DNA of 58,995 nt from Myroides odoratus (GCF_001549985.1 NZ_LROZ01000019.1:17048-76042); one strand, 5' to 3'; counted from the first letter of the stretch, positions 43,719 through 52,735 are shown. Made by a program: numbers and translations. Notes: generated by a model not told the origin, from the letters alone.

Positions 43719-44172
43719 AGTTTTCAATTTTATATTGCATTCCTGCGAGTTTAAAATAATTAACAATTGCATTCAATTGATAACTATCATATTGTAAAGA
43801 AGAAGGAACTTGAATAATAAAATCACTTGTTCCTCTGTAATCTACTCTTTGATGAAGGTAAAAAACACCTAAATATTTTGTTTTTTGCTCCCCCTTTGTA
43901 TAGATATAGAATCTATCATACTGGTTACCATCAATAATTTTTATTCTTCTTCTTTCAATATCAAAAATATCATTAAGTATTTTTCGTAAGAAACATACCT
44001 GTCCATTATGTTCTAGATTGTAAAAAGTATCTTGTCTCTTTTGCACAAAATCATATTGAATCTGTCGAATAGGCTCTATCATGGCCTCCAGCCAAGCAAT
44101 TAATCCTACTTTGCGGAGAGATATGGGAAGCATCAGTAAGATTAGCTTCTTAAAATCAATATTATACCACAT
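43711..44172 (-). CDS. Tail protein in the P2 gpI position
   Basis: A 153-residue protein located between the J-like gene and fibre genes, the place of P2 gpI, which completes the baseplate wedge. Sequence similarity is not visible by eye, so the call rests on order. A long helical first half (LPISLRKVGLIAWLEAMIEPIRQIQYDF) is followed by a beta-rich end. Start at ATG 44172 overlaps the J-like stop by 11 bp. Confidence 0.55.
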   Translation of the reverse strand: MWYNIDFKKLILLMLPISLRKVGLIAWLEAMIEPIRQIQYDFVQKRQDTFYNLEHNGQVCFLRKILNDIFDIERRRIKIIDGNQYDRFYIYTKGEQKTKYLGVFYLHQRVDYRGTSDFIIQVPSSLQYDSYQLNAIVNYFKLAGMQYKIENYE

Positions 44173-45028
44173 AGTTAATTCCTGTAAATGATTCAACTTT
44201 GAAATAACCTGAGGCGGGTAATCGTTTAACATCTATGCCCGTAAATTCACCATAACCACCTAAAGCGGGATCAATCCATTTACTTTGAGCAGCGTCAATT
44301 TGAACAATCTTTACACCTTCTGTTTGCTCAATTTTATTGGCTAAATCCTGTAGAATCAATTCTCCATTAAAAGGTAATTCTTTCATAAATTCCAAAATTG
44401 CTTCTTGCACGGGATACTTCCCTGTAAGAATGCTCATTCCCCTATCTGTCAGCACCAAAGGATCTCGAAAGATTCGCATCGAAAGCTGTAAAATATCAGG
44501 TTCATAATTCACAACCGTAATTGCAACACCCGCATATTTTATTTCGGAAAAATAAGCACTAAAAGCTTCAAATTCAGCCGCTGTAATTGGGGTTAATTCC
44601 TGCTCTTTTTCTGTGGCTATTTTAACAACTAAACGACTTTCTGTAGCTGCATCAACCACAGCAGCATATTTGATAATCTTACTATCTTTTATTTGTTCTG
44701 CATTTAAACCCTGATTATTAAATCGATCTGAATCTGCAATCAACTCTACTCCATACTGAAAATCCAGTGCTTTTCTTCTATACCACTTGGAAGTTCCGGG
44801 CTTTAATTCTGCTAACGCCTGATCAACCTCTTTTTTGTGCTGATCAAAAATTCCTTCTAATAACCAAATACTAAAAGCGATAATGTCAAACCACAGATTT
44901 TCCAACGATACTTTACTGAATTGCTGCGCAAAAGATTTATTTGCATCTAATCCATATTTTTCGATGATAACTTCATTCTCTCGGAATGAATCCGTCATCA
45001 CTGTTTTTATTTCTTCTCTATTTCTCAT
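44162..45028 (-). CDS. Baseplate J-like protein
   Basis: A 288-residue protein in the P2 gpJ position, after W and before the I-position gene. The segment NPKYRRKALDFQYG-like stretch (KWYRRKALDFQYGVEL), then a beta domain with VVKIATEKEQELTPITAAE, fits J/gp6-type baseplate proteins of Bacteroidota phages. J is the main wedge subunit linking to fibres. It overlaps the preceding X-like gene by 4 bp. Confidence 0.65.
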   Translation of the reverse strand: MRNREEIKTVMTDSFRENEVIIEKYGLDANKSFAQQFSKVSLENLWFDIIAFSIWLLEGIFDQHKKEVDQALAELKPGTSKWYRRKALDFQYGVELIADSDRFNNQGLNAEQIKDSKIIKYAAVVDAATESRLVVKIATEKEQELTPITAAEFEAFSAYFSEIKYAGVAITVVNYEPDILQLSMRIFRDPLVLTDRGMSILTGKYPVQEAILEFMKELPFNGELILQDLANKIEQTEGVKIVQIDAAQSKWIDPALGGYGEFTGIDVKRLPASGYFKVESFTGINYVV

Positions 45029-45309
45029 ACTCCAACAATAAAATCTTTATTAATCGCCCAATAGCTAATACCTTCTTTTACGATTTCTTCTACTGCACGA
45101 TAACCTGTTGCGGGAGGATACATCCGATACGTTTTTACTACATTATTTTGTATGGATCCTGCTGGCTTATACTCCTTTCCAATGGGAAAATCATCTGTAA
45201 TCGACACCTCATTGGCCAAGGCCATGATCAAAGTATTATTAATCGTTCCTGTACTCTCTAATACAAGATCTAAAAAGCATTGTTCATTTTTAATTTTTAT
45301 AGTTTGCAT
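45025..45309 (-). CDS. Small tail protein, X/LysM-like
   Basis: A 94-residue protein with QTIKIKNEQCFLDLVLESTG, ... LIMALANEVSITDDFPIGKEY at the start, which resembles the LysM-like gpX-type tail proteins (a short hydrophobic-L pattern plus the closing SITDDF). P2 gpX helps tail assembly at the tube-baseplate joint. ATG 45309 is chosen over an upstream TTG. It overlaps the gp25 gene by 20 bp. Confidence 0.6.
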   Translation of the reverse strand: MQTIKIKNEQCFLDLVLESTGTINNTLIMALANEVSITDDFPIGKEYKPAGSIQNNVVKTYRMYPPATGYRAVEEIVKEGISYWAINKDFIVGV

Positions 45310-45634
45310 CAATGACAAAGGGTTTATTAGGGAATAAGTCCAAACGATAAACAACTAACTCATCTTGGGCAAACTGTTCGCGAATGCGATGTCTCCAAGC
45401 GAGGTAATCGTGATCCAAGAGCATATTACTCAAGCCAACGCCCAAGGTTGGATTCGCTTTCCATTCCCCAGGGTGTGTAATGAGAATCAATGATTTGTTT
45501 TGTTCTACAATATCATCAACCACCATGCCTTGCACAATTAGCCCTTGAGCATCGCGTTGTACCTCAACCTGTATATCCATGAAGGCAGGATGCTCATTAT
45601 CTCCCTGAATCTGTATTCCAATTTTTTTACTCAT
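45290..45634 (-). CDS. Baseplate wedge protein, gp25/gpW-like
   Basis: A 114-residue protein of the gp25/GpW baseplate family. Characteristic order: LILITHPGEWKANPTLGVGL, then the RIREQFAQDELVVYRLDLF end. These proteins start sheath assembly at the baseplate and are also found in T6SS (TssE) and injection systems. It starts 4 bp within the preceding small gene. Confidence 0.8.
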   Translation of the reverse strand: MSKKIGIQIQGDNEHPAFMDIQVEVQRDAQGLIVQGMVVDDIVEQNKSLILITHPGEWKANPTLGVGLSNMLLDHDYLAWRHRIREQFAQDELVVYRLDLFPNKPFVIDANYKN

Positions 45635-45840
45635 TTTATAGTTCCTTGAATTGTTCCTGTTACTGCACCACCTGAATTTGCTAATCCCCCTAAATACTCG
45701 ATTTCACCTTGTTTTACATAACTATCAATCACAGTGGCTAAACGCGTTGCAAATTCATTAAAAGAGTTTTGCTCTCTTTTCATCATATCTTCAAGCAATA
45801 GCTTGATTTCCGTTTCTAGTTTACTCTTATCTAAAGCCAT
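45631..45840 (-). CDS. Small tail-cluster protein
   Basis: A 69-residue helical protein (KLETEIKLLLEDMMKREQNSF) with a Gly-rich C-terminus (LGGLANSGGAVTGTIQGTIK), between gpV and gp25 genes. Not recognised. The short Gly/Thr tail is typical of spike-tip or hub-binding peptides, but that is speculative. Confidence 0.5.
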   Translation of the reverse strand: MALDKSKLETEIKLLLEDMMKREQNSFNEFATRLATVIDSYVKQGEIEYLGGLANSGGAVTGTIQGTIK

Positions 45841-45862
45841 ATCTCTTTGTTTTTTGAATCAA

Positions 45863-46354
45863 TCACTTAAAAATGGTTTTAAAATTTTGCTCTAACTGCG
45901 CTACCTTTTGTTGTGTGGGTGGTAAAGGAGTACCCGAAGGTCCTACCCCTGTACTTACCGTAAGTGTCTTTAAGGTTTCACATAATTGTGCCAATGTTTG
46001 CCCTAAATTCACCCCACTAACTTCGATGTGCAACTGATCATCTAAAACAAGTTGTAAGTCATCGTTGAGAATTTCAATCTTTTCTACTTCATTGATTTGA
46101 ATAACAAAAAGATTATTCAAATCACCACTCTGAGAAAAAACAAGCACATCACTCCCTATACGAGGCGTTAGCATTATTTTTTGCTCCTTTTCTGTCTGTG
46201 TTGCTTTCAGTCGAACTCCATCCAATTCCAATCCACTCGGAAGCCTTATAGAACAAGTTTCTCCATCTACTTGCATTACTTTAGCTGTCAAGGGCAGATT
46301 CCACATATCTCCAACAATTTGTTGAATAAATTGTCTCACATTTTTTGCACTCAT
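45863..46354 (-). CDS. Baseplate spike protein, gpV-like
   Basis: A 163-residue protein in the P2 gpV place between D and W. An OB-like first half (LPLTAKVMQVDGETCSIRLP; PRIGSDVLVFSQSGDLNNLFVI) is followed by a beta region and a C-terminal GVGPSGTPLPPTQQKVAQLE. P2 gpV forms the membrane-piercing spike. Starts directly after the gpD stop. Confidence 0.7.
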   Translation of the reverse strand: MSAKNVRQFIQQIVGDMWNLPLTAKVMQVDGETCSIRLPSGLELDGVRLKATQTEKEQKIMLTPRIGSDVLVFSQSGDLNNLFVIQINEVEKIEILNDDLQLVLDDQLHIEVSGVNLGQTLAQLCETLKTLTVSTGVGPSGTPLPPTQQKVAQLEQNFKTIFK

Positions 46355-47326
46355 CTATCCTAATTTTATTCCTGGTTCAACAGTTCTCACTCCACCTGAT
46401 TCGCTAAAATTTGTTTTTACACTTGCAACATAATAGCGTCCCCCTCGCTCTGGGTATTCTTGATCAATGATCTCAACTGAATATCCAGGTGATACTGGAG
46501 GAATTAACCAAGTGGTAAACGATCCTTTTAGCCGATCTGCCGTCTTCTTCTCCCATATATCCTGAGCTAATTGTTCAATATCCTTATCCTTTACATTTCC
46601 AATTTTCAACGAAAACTGCTCTCCACCACTATCACCTACCTTTACTTGTTTTGCTTCTCCCTTTCGATCAGTTGCATCTATTGTTACTTCAACTTTTTGC
46701 TCTGCTCCTAGTACGTATTCTAGAGTAGACGTTTCTATATTGTGATGAGCCGAATACTTTACTTGTCCTAGTTTATCACGGTAACCTAAATGGATGTTTA
46801 AGATTTTATTCTGGGTATCAAACCAAACATTAGCCCCCAAATTATCTTGGATCTCCTTGAGAATATCATAACCCGTCTTATTATTTAACGTGTACGATTC
46901 ATATGTAAGATCATAATCGCAATCAATACTGTACGAAGGATCAATTTGGTTACACACCTGAGTCAGTAAATCCTTCAACGTAATATTCTTAAACTGTTTG
47001 TTAGCTAAACTCTTGCGAAACAAGAATAACGCATCTTCACATTCAATTACAATGGAGCTATTATTGTATACTACTTTCGTGACATAGCCTCTAAACTCTT
47101 CTCGGGGATTATCATCATAACCTAAACATACCACCACTTCTGTTCCTCGTTTAATATCCACATTGACAAGCAAAGGGGAATTAAAACGAAAAAGAGGTAA
47201 CGTTATACTACAAGTAGCGGCAAGTTTTTCTATGGATTTTTCAATTTCTATCGCATGAACGAGATTCAAATTGTATACTTTGTCTTCCTCAGTTGTAAAA
47301 CTGACCTGATAACACATTTTAAACAT
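46355..47326 (-). CDS. Late control protein D / tail hub-like
   Basis: A 323-residue protein of the P2 gpD (gp27-like hub) type. Segments FRGYVTKVVYNNSSIVIECEDALF, then GYDILKEIQDNLGANVWFD, and a C-terminal GGRYYVASVKTNFSESGGVRT fit the family. The hub connects tube and spike. Start is put at ATG 47324-47326 (1 bp past the preceding stop); other starts are upstream but would overlap the previous gene by over 100 bp. Confidence 0.78.
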   Translation of the reverse strand: MFKMCYQVSFTTEEDKVYNLNLVHAIEIEKSIEKLAATCSITLPLFRFNSPLLVNVDIKRGTEVVVCLGYDDNPREEFRGYVTKVVYNNSSIVIECEDALFLFRKSLANKQFKNITLKDLLTQVCNQIDPSYSIDCDYDLTYESYTLNNKTGYDILKEIQDNLGANVWFDTQNKILNIHLGYRDKLGQVKYSAHHNIETSTLEYVLGAEQKVEVTIDATDRKGEAKQVKVGDSGGEQFSLKIGNVKDKDIEQLAQDIWEKKTADRLKGSFTTWLIPPVSPGYSVEIIDQEYPERGGRYYVASVKTNFSESGGVRTVEPGIKLG

Positions 47327-47327
47327 A

Positions 47328-47966
47328 TTATTCCATAAATAATTGCATGGGAACATCTGAGATTGCTTTAATGACATAGGCTTGAACGTTTTCTCCCTTG
47401 GTAAAAGGAAAACTAAAATCTTCAATAGCGATATAACTAATCCCCAACAACTCAAAGGGAATCGATTTAACTTTGATCTCTTTTCCTTGCAGTAGAAAGT
47501 TTTTTAAACGCTCAAAATCCTCTCGTGGATATGTACTTTCATAAGCCCCTATTTCACTTGTTCCAAATAAAGCACCCGTGATAGTTATTTTGTAATCATC
47601 CATACTCCAACGCTCTTTTACCGTACCGAAAGTACTACCAGAGAATTGTTCATTGTATTTGAGCACTGAACGTTTTATGATATTGTTTTTTCCTTCAATA
47701 CTAATTACAGGCTCATAAGGCAATGTAAATTCCTCACTTCCATCTACTGACAAAGTCAAAGGGAAAAACTGCTGACTTTCTATCGTTTTTTTATTTTCAT
47801 TTAACGGTTCCGCTAGTGTAGTCTCTTCCTCCGTATCATTTTGTTGCACCAAGGGTGAATTAAGAGGTAGTATGGATTGCCCCGTAAATGATTCAACTTT
47901 CTGAAAATAAGGGATTTGTTTAATAATTTTTGATCCTAATAAAGAACTCATAACGATATCATTCAT
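47328..47966 (-). CDS. DUF6046-like tail protein
   Basis: A 212-residue protein between tape measure and gpD. The beta-rich domain (LSVDGSEEFTLPYEPVISI; KERWSMDDYKITITGALFG; KSIPFELLGISYIAIEDFSFP) is what I recall of DUF6046 proteins in Bacteroidota tails; the name is moderate confidence. Position corresponds to P2 gpU, the tail completion or baseplate-binding protein. Confidence 0.6.
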   Translation of the reverse strand: MNDIVMSSLLGSKIIKQIPYFQKVESFTGQSILPLNSPLVQQNDTEEETTLAEPLNENKKTIESQQFFPLTLSVDGSEEFTLPYEPVISIEGKNNIIKRSVLKYNEQFSGSTFGTVKERWSMDDYKITITGALFGTSEIGAYESTYPREDFERLKNFLLQGKEIKVKSIPFELLGISYIAIEDFSFPFTKGENVQAYVIKAISDVPMQLFME

Positions 47967-47967
47967 C

Positions 47968-49881
47968 TTAATTTCCTGTATTTAAAGCAGACCCCAATAA
48001 ACGAAGTAAGGCATCCGTTACCTCTCCTTCCATATCTTCTACTGATTCTTGAAAACCTGCTTTGTTAATATTGACAACTCCAATTAAATCATTTAGATTT
48101 ATGGTAATATTGTTCTGTTTTACTCCTCCATTTACGGCTGTGGAAGCAGCATTAGCATTGTTTTGAGTTCCTTGACTGGTGTTAATCGACGTATTTATTT
48201 GCTGCGTACCAGGTGTTTCTTTAGTATCCGCAATACCTGGGTTTTCTTTTGTATTAGAAAATCCAAATTTGGACATCAAATCATTCTTAATATCAGTTGG
48301 TTTTTTATCATTCACTCGAAATGATCCAGCTGCATCTTTCATAGATTTTGCTGCCATAAAGTAGTTACCATCCCGTTTTATTCTCGTTTCCTGAATTTCA
48401 TTCTGGCGTTCTTTCATACGGTTTACGATAACTTTCATTTCATCTACAGCTTCTTTATCACCAGACAAGGCTTTAAGTGCCCAAAATGCCAACTTCATTT
48501 TATCGATTTTATCTAAAAAGTAATTGGAAAATTGCAACCACACTAGTTTTAATGCATTCACCATTCCATCCCATAAAAATTTGATTGCATCTGTTGTGTG
48601 TTGCCAAGCTGCTCCCCAACCATCTACTTTGTAAATTAAATAGCCAATCAAAGCGATTAAAGCAATTACAGCTGCAATAATCCAGGTAAGCGGATTGGCT
48701 AACATGGCAGCATTTAATTGCCACCAAGCCAAACTAGATAAATTGGTAACCGTAGTGAGGATTCCCTGATATATAGCAGTAGCAATCATACTTGCTTTCA
48801 TTATAGTAAGTGCTATAGTTAGAGCTCCTATTATTCCTGCTAAACCAAGTATAATTGGATTTCCTTCTTCTAATTTTGTCATAAGCCATCCCAATCCATT
48901 TGCTACAGCATCAAATGCAGCTCCTCCAAATTCTACCAATTTTTCTACAACAGGACCAATAACACCATAGAGTTGAAGTAAGCCTCCGTTTACTTTACGC
49001 ATAAAGTCTTCCCATTTTCCTCCTAAAGTATCGGCTTGCTTTTCAAGCATATTGTGGAATTGCCCACCTTCTCCAGTTGCATCAAAAAACGATTGCTTCA
49101 ACATATCAGTAGATATCAACCCTTGATCCATCTCTGCTTTCAATTCATCCATGGTTTTGCCTGTTGATGCAGACATTTGCAACAAGGGATTGAAACCAGC
49201 ATTAATTAATTGATTTAAGGTGCCATCTAACAATTTTCCCTCATTATTCACTTGGGTAAAAGCTGCTGCTAAACGTCCTAAAGATTCGCCATCCCCCCCT
49301 GAAATATCTCCCATGGAACTCAACAATGGAGTGACATCTTTTTGATCGACTCCTTGTCTCAACATTCCTTCCGCTGCACCAGATAATGCTCCTTGATCCA
49401 TTTTGATTCTGCTGAGATCTTGCATCAATTTTTTAGCTGCCTGCTCTGAATGAAGTAAAACTTCAAAACTGACTGTATTGGAATCATTTTTCATGCCTGT
49501 ACTGAGTACTTTTTCCAGCAATAGCATTGGGTTATTAAACATCTTTCCAATAGATGATGCATCGAATGTGTTTTTTAACCAAGTACCCAACTTACTTTTT
49601 GAAGCCATTTTCTCTAGATTATTCATCTGTTGTTGAAAAACATTCACTTCAATATTGTATAAACTGAGCATCTTAACATCTGTTTGGTTAATGAAACTCT
49701 GTTGATTCGTAACGCTTAATTGTTGGGGCTCAACTCGACGTGAATTTGAATACGATGCTGCAAGATCATTTTCCGTTCCTTGCATTCTATTTGCTGCGCC
49801 TAAGGTTCCCTCTCCTAATCGCTGCATGCCACTAAATGTATTCGCTCTTACTCCTTCTATATATTCTGATAAATTAGCCAT
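47968..49881 (-). CDS. Tail tape-measure protein
   Basis: A 637-residue tape measure. The N-terminal coil and the Lys/Met-rich helix region (DRMQGTENDL-type; NAEGKLLDGTLNQLINAGFNPLLQMS) are followed by two long hydrophobic stretches (about 340-362 and 394-418), usual for these proteins. At about 0.15 nm per residue it predicts a tail of roughly 90-100 nm. Longest gene of the cluster and just after the two chaperone genes, as expected. Rich in Ala and Gln. Confidence 0.88.
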   Translation of the reverse strand: MANLSEYIEGVRANTFSGMQRLGEGTLGAANRMQGTENDLAASYSNSRRVEPQQLSVTNQQSFINQTDVKMLSLYNIEVNVFQQQMNNLEKMASKSKLGTWLKNTFDASSIGKMFNNPMLLLEKVLSTGMKNDSNTVSFEVLLHSEQAAKKLMQDLSRIKMDQGALSGAAEGMLRQGVDQKDVTPLLSSMGDISGGDGESLGRLAAAFTQVNNEGKLLDGTLNQLINAGFNPLLQMSASTGKTMDELKAEMDQGLISTDMLKQSFFDATGEGGQFHNMLEKQADTLGGKWEDFMRKVNGGLLQLYGVIGPVVEKLVEFGGAAFDAVANGLGWLMTKLEEGNPIILGLAGIIGALTIALTIMKASMIATAIYQGILTTVTNLSSLAWWQLNAAMLANPLTWIIAAVIALIALIGYLIYKVDGWGAAWQHTTDAIKFLWDGMVNALKLVWLQFSNYFLDKIDKMKLAFWALKALSGDKEAVDEMKVIVNRMKERQNEIQETRIKRDGNYFMAAKSMKDAAGSFRVNDKKPTDIKNDLMSKFGFSNTKENPGIADTKETPGTQQINTSINTSQGTQNNANAASTAVNGGVKQNNITINLNDLIGVVNINKAGFQESVEDMEGEVTDALLRLLGSALNTGN

Positions 49882-50095
49882 GTCCTCCTTTTGATTCTTC
49901 TTTTCTTATCCATTCCAACTCTCTAAATCGATGCGCCCATTCCCATAATTCCATATCATAAGGCTCTAGCTTCAAATAATATCGAATAGCTCCATGTATC
50001 TTCCGAATACTACTGATCCATTGATCTAACGCCTTGTAATATTCTTCCTGGGTTAGTTGTTTTCCTTTTCCAGAAGAAGAAGTAGGAGAAGTCAT
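49874..50095 (-). CDS. Tail assembly chaperone, downstream frame
   Basis: A 73-residue protein (or a C-terminal extension of the preceding one). It lies between 50119-50433 and the tape-measure gene, the place of P2 E'. The frame is open 5' of its ATG through the stop of the upstream gene in the -1 register, so it could be made both by -1 frameshifting and from its own ATG. Charged and helical (LDQWISSIRKIHGAIRYYLK). Overlaps the tape-measure start by 8 bp. Confidence 0.6.
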   Translation of the reverse strand: MTSPTSSSGKGKQLTQEEYYKALDQWISSIRKIHGAIRYYLKLEPYDMELWEWAHRFRELEWIRKEESKGGHG

Positions 50096-50118
50096 ACGGC
50101 GCTCAAATAGTGCTTCTC

Positions 50119-50433
50119 CTAAAGCTTTTCCACCGCAACACGCTCAATCTCAACAACCATCATCATCTGAGAAGCAAAAGCATTGACTTTATATTCATCT
50201 TCTCGGATATCTTCATTAAGTGCTAATAAACAAGTATCAAAAAGATGTTTGTTATAAGAAATAAATTTATTCTGTGCCAACATCGTCTGCCCATATTCAA
50301 TTTCTTTCATTGTTGGTCTACGAACAATCGCATAAACTCCGCTGTCTGACTTTAACTTATGTACAACTTTATGTTGTTGTTTAAACATTTCTACTTGTTC
50401 TGGAGTTACTTCTCCAATAAAAACTTTGTTCAT
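50119..50433 (-). CDS. Tail assembly chaperone, upstream frame
   Basis: A 104-residue protein in the P2 gpE place (after tube, before tape measure). Helical with an EMKEIEYGQTML-like stretch (PTMKEIEYGQTMLAQNKF). It ends EIERVAVEKL before a stop at 50119-50121. The last codons, GAA AAG CTT TAG, allow -1 slippage that would fuse it to the downstream frame. Confidence 0.62.
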   Translation of the reverse strand: MNKVFIGEVTPEQVEMFKQQHKVVHKLKSDSGVYAIVRRPTMKEIEYGQTMLAQNKFISYNKHLFDTCLLALNEDIREDEYKVNAFASQMMMVVEIERVAVEKL

Positions 50434-50454
50434 TTTACTGTATTTTTTTTAAAG

Positions 50455-50481
50455 AAAAGCCTCCTCTTTACGGAGGCTTTT
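50455..50481 (-). terminator. Internal hairpin between tube and chaperone genes
   Basis: 10-bp stem AAAAGCCTCC / GGAGGCTTTT with a 7-nt loop and an AT-rich run after it on the minus strand. It lies between highly expressed structural genes (sheath, tube) and the less needed chaperones, so it is probably an attenuating terminator. Confidence 0.75.
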
Positions 50482-50500
50482 CGACTTATTTCTATTCTAT

Positions 50501-50920
50501 TTATACTCCACTTACTACGCGTAAGGCTAAAAATGGCAGCGTAATTTCAGCGCGCTTATCCCCTTGTTTCCACTCTCTCACATCTTCGGTAAAACGAATA
50601 CCGATAATTCGATCTGTACGCATAGCTTCTCCTTCAGATGGATTACCATAATTGACGATTGCATCCAAATTCAAGGATAATAAACTTTGGTTTACCCCTG
50701 CTTTTTGCAACGCTATTACCTCACTTTGTAATAAAGTAATCTCCCCATCGACAGCGATATTTCCACTTTGAATGGAATGTGCATAGCGTCCCTTTCCATA
50801 GCTTGCTTCGCGTTCTACTTTTTCTCCATACTTAATTCCTGTAATCCCTACTACTTCACGATTACCTAATACGAGTGAAATATCACCCCATTCATACTCA
50901 CGGCCTCCTACAACTACCAT
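50501..50920 (-). CDS. Tail tube protein
   Basis: A 139-residue protein in the tube position right after the sheath gene. Beta-rich pattern GREYEWGDISLVLGNREVVGI, GRYAHSIQSGNIAVDGEITLL, and RFTEDVREWKQGDKRAEITLPFLA matches a gpFII-type inner-tube barrel. It forms the rigid tube that the sheath drives. Stop and start spacing to the sheath is 1 bp. Confidence 0.75.
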   Translation of the reverse strand: MVVVGGREYEWGDISLVLGNREVVGITGIKYGEKVEREASYGKGRYAHSIQSGNIAVDGEITLLQSEVIALQKAGVNQSLLSLNLDAIVNYGNPSEGEAMRTDRIIGIRFTEDVREWKQGDKRAEITLPFLALRVVSGV

Positions 50921-50921
50921 A

Positions 50922-52127
50922 TTACTTTTGATTTACGGGTACAAAACCCAATTCTACATTGATGAAACGATTATACCCTAATGGGCGAACTTGTACAGCC
51001 ATTTTTACTTGTCCTGTACTGACAACATTGTGTTTTACATCCACTTTACAAATTACCCCTCTATCATTTGGATTTGCTGCATCTACGCTCAATTCTCCAG
51101 CTGTAGTCATCGCATTGTAAATCGCTGATTCTACACTATTTTCAATTGTTTTTGCATAAATTGGACTGATTGAACCATCCGCCATTACATTGCTATTGTC
51201 TAACAAGAAATCTAGCATTGCGATATAAACAAGACGGAACGCTTTATCGATGGTTCTTCTTCTTGTGATAGTGCGATAATCATCGGTTTCACTAGTTGCC
51301 AACACATCATCAATCATAAAGTATCCTGCTTTTCCTTGGTGAAAACGGAAAGAGTTAAATCCTTTATCGTGTAAGGCTTCTACATCATATTGATCCACAG
51401 CTGTATTGCCGATAAAAAGTGTTAATGGCTTTAATGCACCATCTCGCACACGTCCCATATTCACTTGGACGCCAATAGAAGACAATCTTCCCATGACAAT
51501 ACCTGTTGCAGCCCCTTTGCTGTCTTTCTCCGTATCTCCAAGCAACACAGCAATACGGTTGAAGTTTTTCTCTGTTAAGTCTTCTAAGGCTACTTTATCC
51601 CCATCAAAGGCATATCCCTCAAGTAAAACAAAGAAAGGAGCATATACACGTTGGGTATAGTTTTCAGCTACTTGTTGTGCTAAAGACATAGCCAATACCA
51701 CATCTTTATCTAATCCTTTCGCCACTGTAATTTCAACCGTCGCATCTGGATCATAAGCGGTAAATAATCCTCTCAACTTCCCTTGTGCTGCATTCAATAA
51801 AGTTTCTGCTAACACAACCCCTTCTTTTTCATCAAACCAATCAGATAGCTTCGTTTTCTTGTCAATTCCCATCAACCATACCTCAGCACCTTCCCCAGCT
51901 TCTGCGTAGAATTCTTTTAATGTTTTGTGTAATTTAGCATTGGTTGAATCTGCTACAATCCCTAATGCCGCTACATCGCGCATGGATTTTAACTGATAAG
52001 CCTTATTTAATTCGAAGGTATTGGCTACAGCAGTTGCAGAAGCTAATAACCCGAAAACTCCATCGGGAGAGGAAACTACTTGTCCTAAGTTTCCGTTTTG
52101 AAATTGAATATTAATTTTTGGTAACAT
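50922..52127 (-). CDS. Contractile tail sheath protein (DUF2586-like)
   Basis: A 401-residue sheath protein. It starts LPKINIQFQNGNLGQV and shows the VSSPDGVFGLLASATAVAN segment; GMGID-type and YAPFFVLLEGYAFDGDKV pieces plus the C-terminal MAVQVRPLGYNRFINVELGFV region fit the DUF2586 sheath group known in Bacteroidota contractile tails. The sheath contracts to drive the tube into the target cell. First structural gene after the lysis cassette. Confidence 0.85.
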   Translation of the reverse strand: MLPKINIQFQNGNLGQVVSSPDGVFGLLASATAVANTFELNKAYQLKSMRDVAALGIVADSTNAKLHKTLKEFYAEAGEGAEVWLMGIDKKTKLSDWFDEKEGVVLAETLLNAAQGKLRGLFTAYDPDATVEITVAKGLDKDVVLAMSLAQQVAENYTQRVYAPFFVLLEGYAFDGDKVALEDLTEKNFNRIAVLLGDTEKDSKGAATGIVMGRLSSIGVQVNMGRVRDGALKPLTLFIGNTAVDQYDVEALHDKGFNSFRFHQGKAGYFMIDDVLATSETDDYRTITRRRTIDKAFRLVYIAMLDFLLDNSNVMADGSISPIYAKTIENSVESAIYNAMTTAGELSVDAANPNDRGVICKVDVKHNVVSTGQVKMAVQVRPLGYNRFINVELGFVPVNQK

Positions 52128-52219
52128 AACTTTTGTTTTTTCTCATTTCTTTCTATTTCCTACCTTTCTTTTTCTTATTGAAATTTTGTAGGACTTCTTT
52201 TTTGTTTCAACAGCTTTTT

Positions 52220-52735
52220 TTAGCGGTTCATTCGCAATCGGACCATATAGCCCCCACTACCTACCGCAATCAACAATAAGAAGATTCGACCTAGCCATAG
52301 TTGTGTAGATTGCCACCAGGATAATTCAAGGGGTACAGGTACGGGAATTCTCACTTCTTTTACGGTTTTCTCCTGGATGTATTGCTCCTTCCATTCGAAA
52401 AACAGCCGTTGGGCTTCTACATAGCAATCGACAATCAATTTATTTCCCTGAATTTGGACGGTTGGTGGTTGCAACACCTTTTGTTTACTGCGCTTAATAT
52501 TCGCATCTTTCACAACAATTTTATTGCCTTGTATTGCAAGCTCTGCTACATATTGACTCTGATCTGCTTCAACTTGCCATAGCGTATCCCTTTTCACTTC
52601 TTCTACTGTACGCGTAACTTTTTCTGTGGATGTCGGTTGGAGATTGATGGCTCTTTGTTTACTAGAACAGCTGACTATTCCCATAGAAACCATCACAACA
52701 CCCACCGCAAACAGCATTCGTTTACTCTTTTTCAT
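52220..52735 (-). CDS. Candidate unimolecular spanin (u-spanin)
   Basis: A 171-residue protein with two membrane attachments: an N-terminal lipoprotein signal with lipobox IVSC and Cys23, and a C-terminal transmembrane helix (about 143-165, LGRIFLLLIAVGSGGYMV) ending in basic RLRMNR. The middle is a periplasmic beta/coil part with a Pro-rich PVPVPLEL. Lipoprotein at one end and TM helix at the other is the design of u-spanins such as T1 gp11, which bridge and fuse the two membranes at lysis. Its gene directly follows the endolysin. Confidence 0.7.
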   Translation of the reverse strand: MKKSKRMLFAVGVVMVSMGIVSCSSKQRAINLQPTSTEKVTRTVEEVKRDTLWQVEADQSQYVAELAIQGNKIVVKDANIKRSKQKVLQPPTVQIQGNKLIVDCYVEAQRLFFEWKEQYIQEKTVKEVRIPVPVPLELSWWQSTQLWLGRIFLLLIAVGSGGYMVRLRMNR

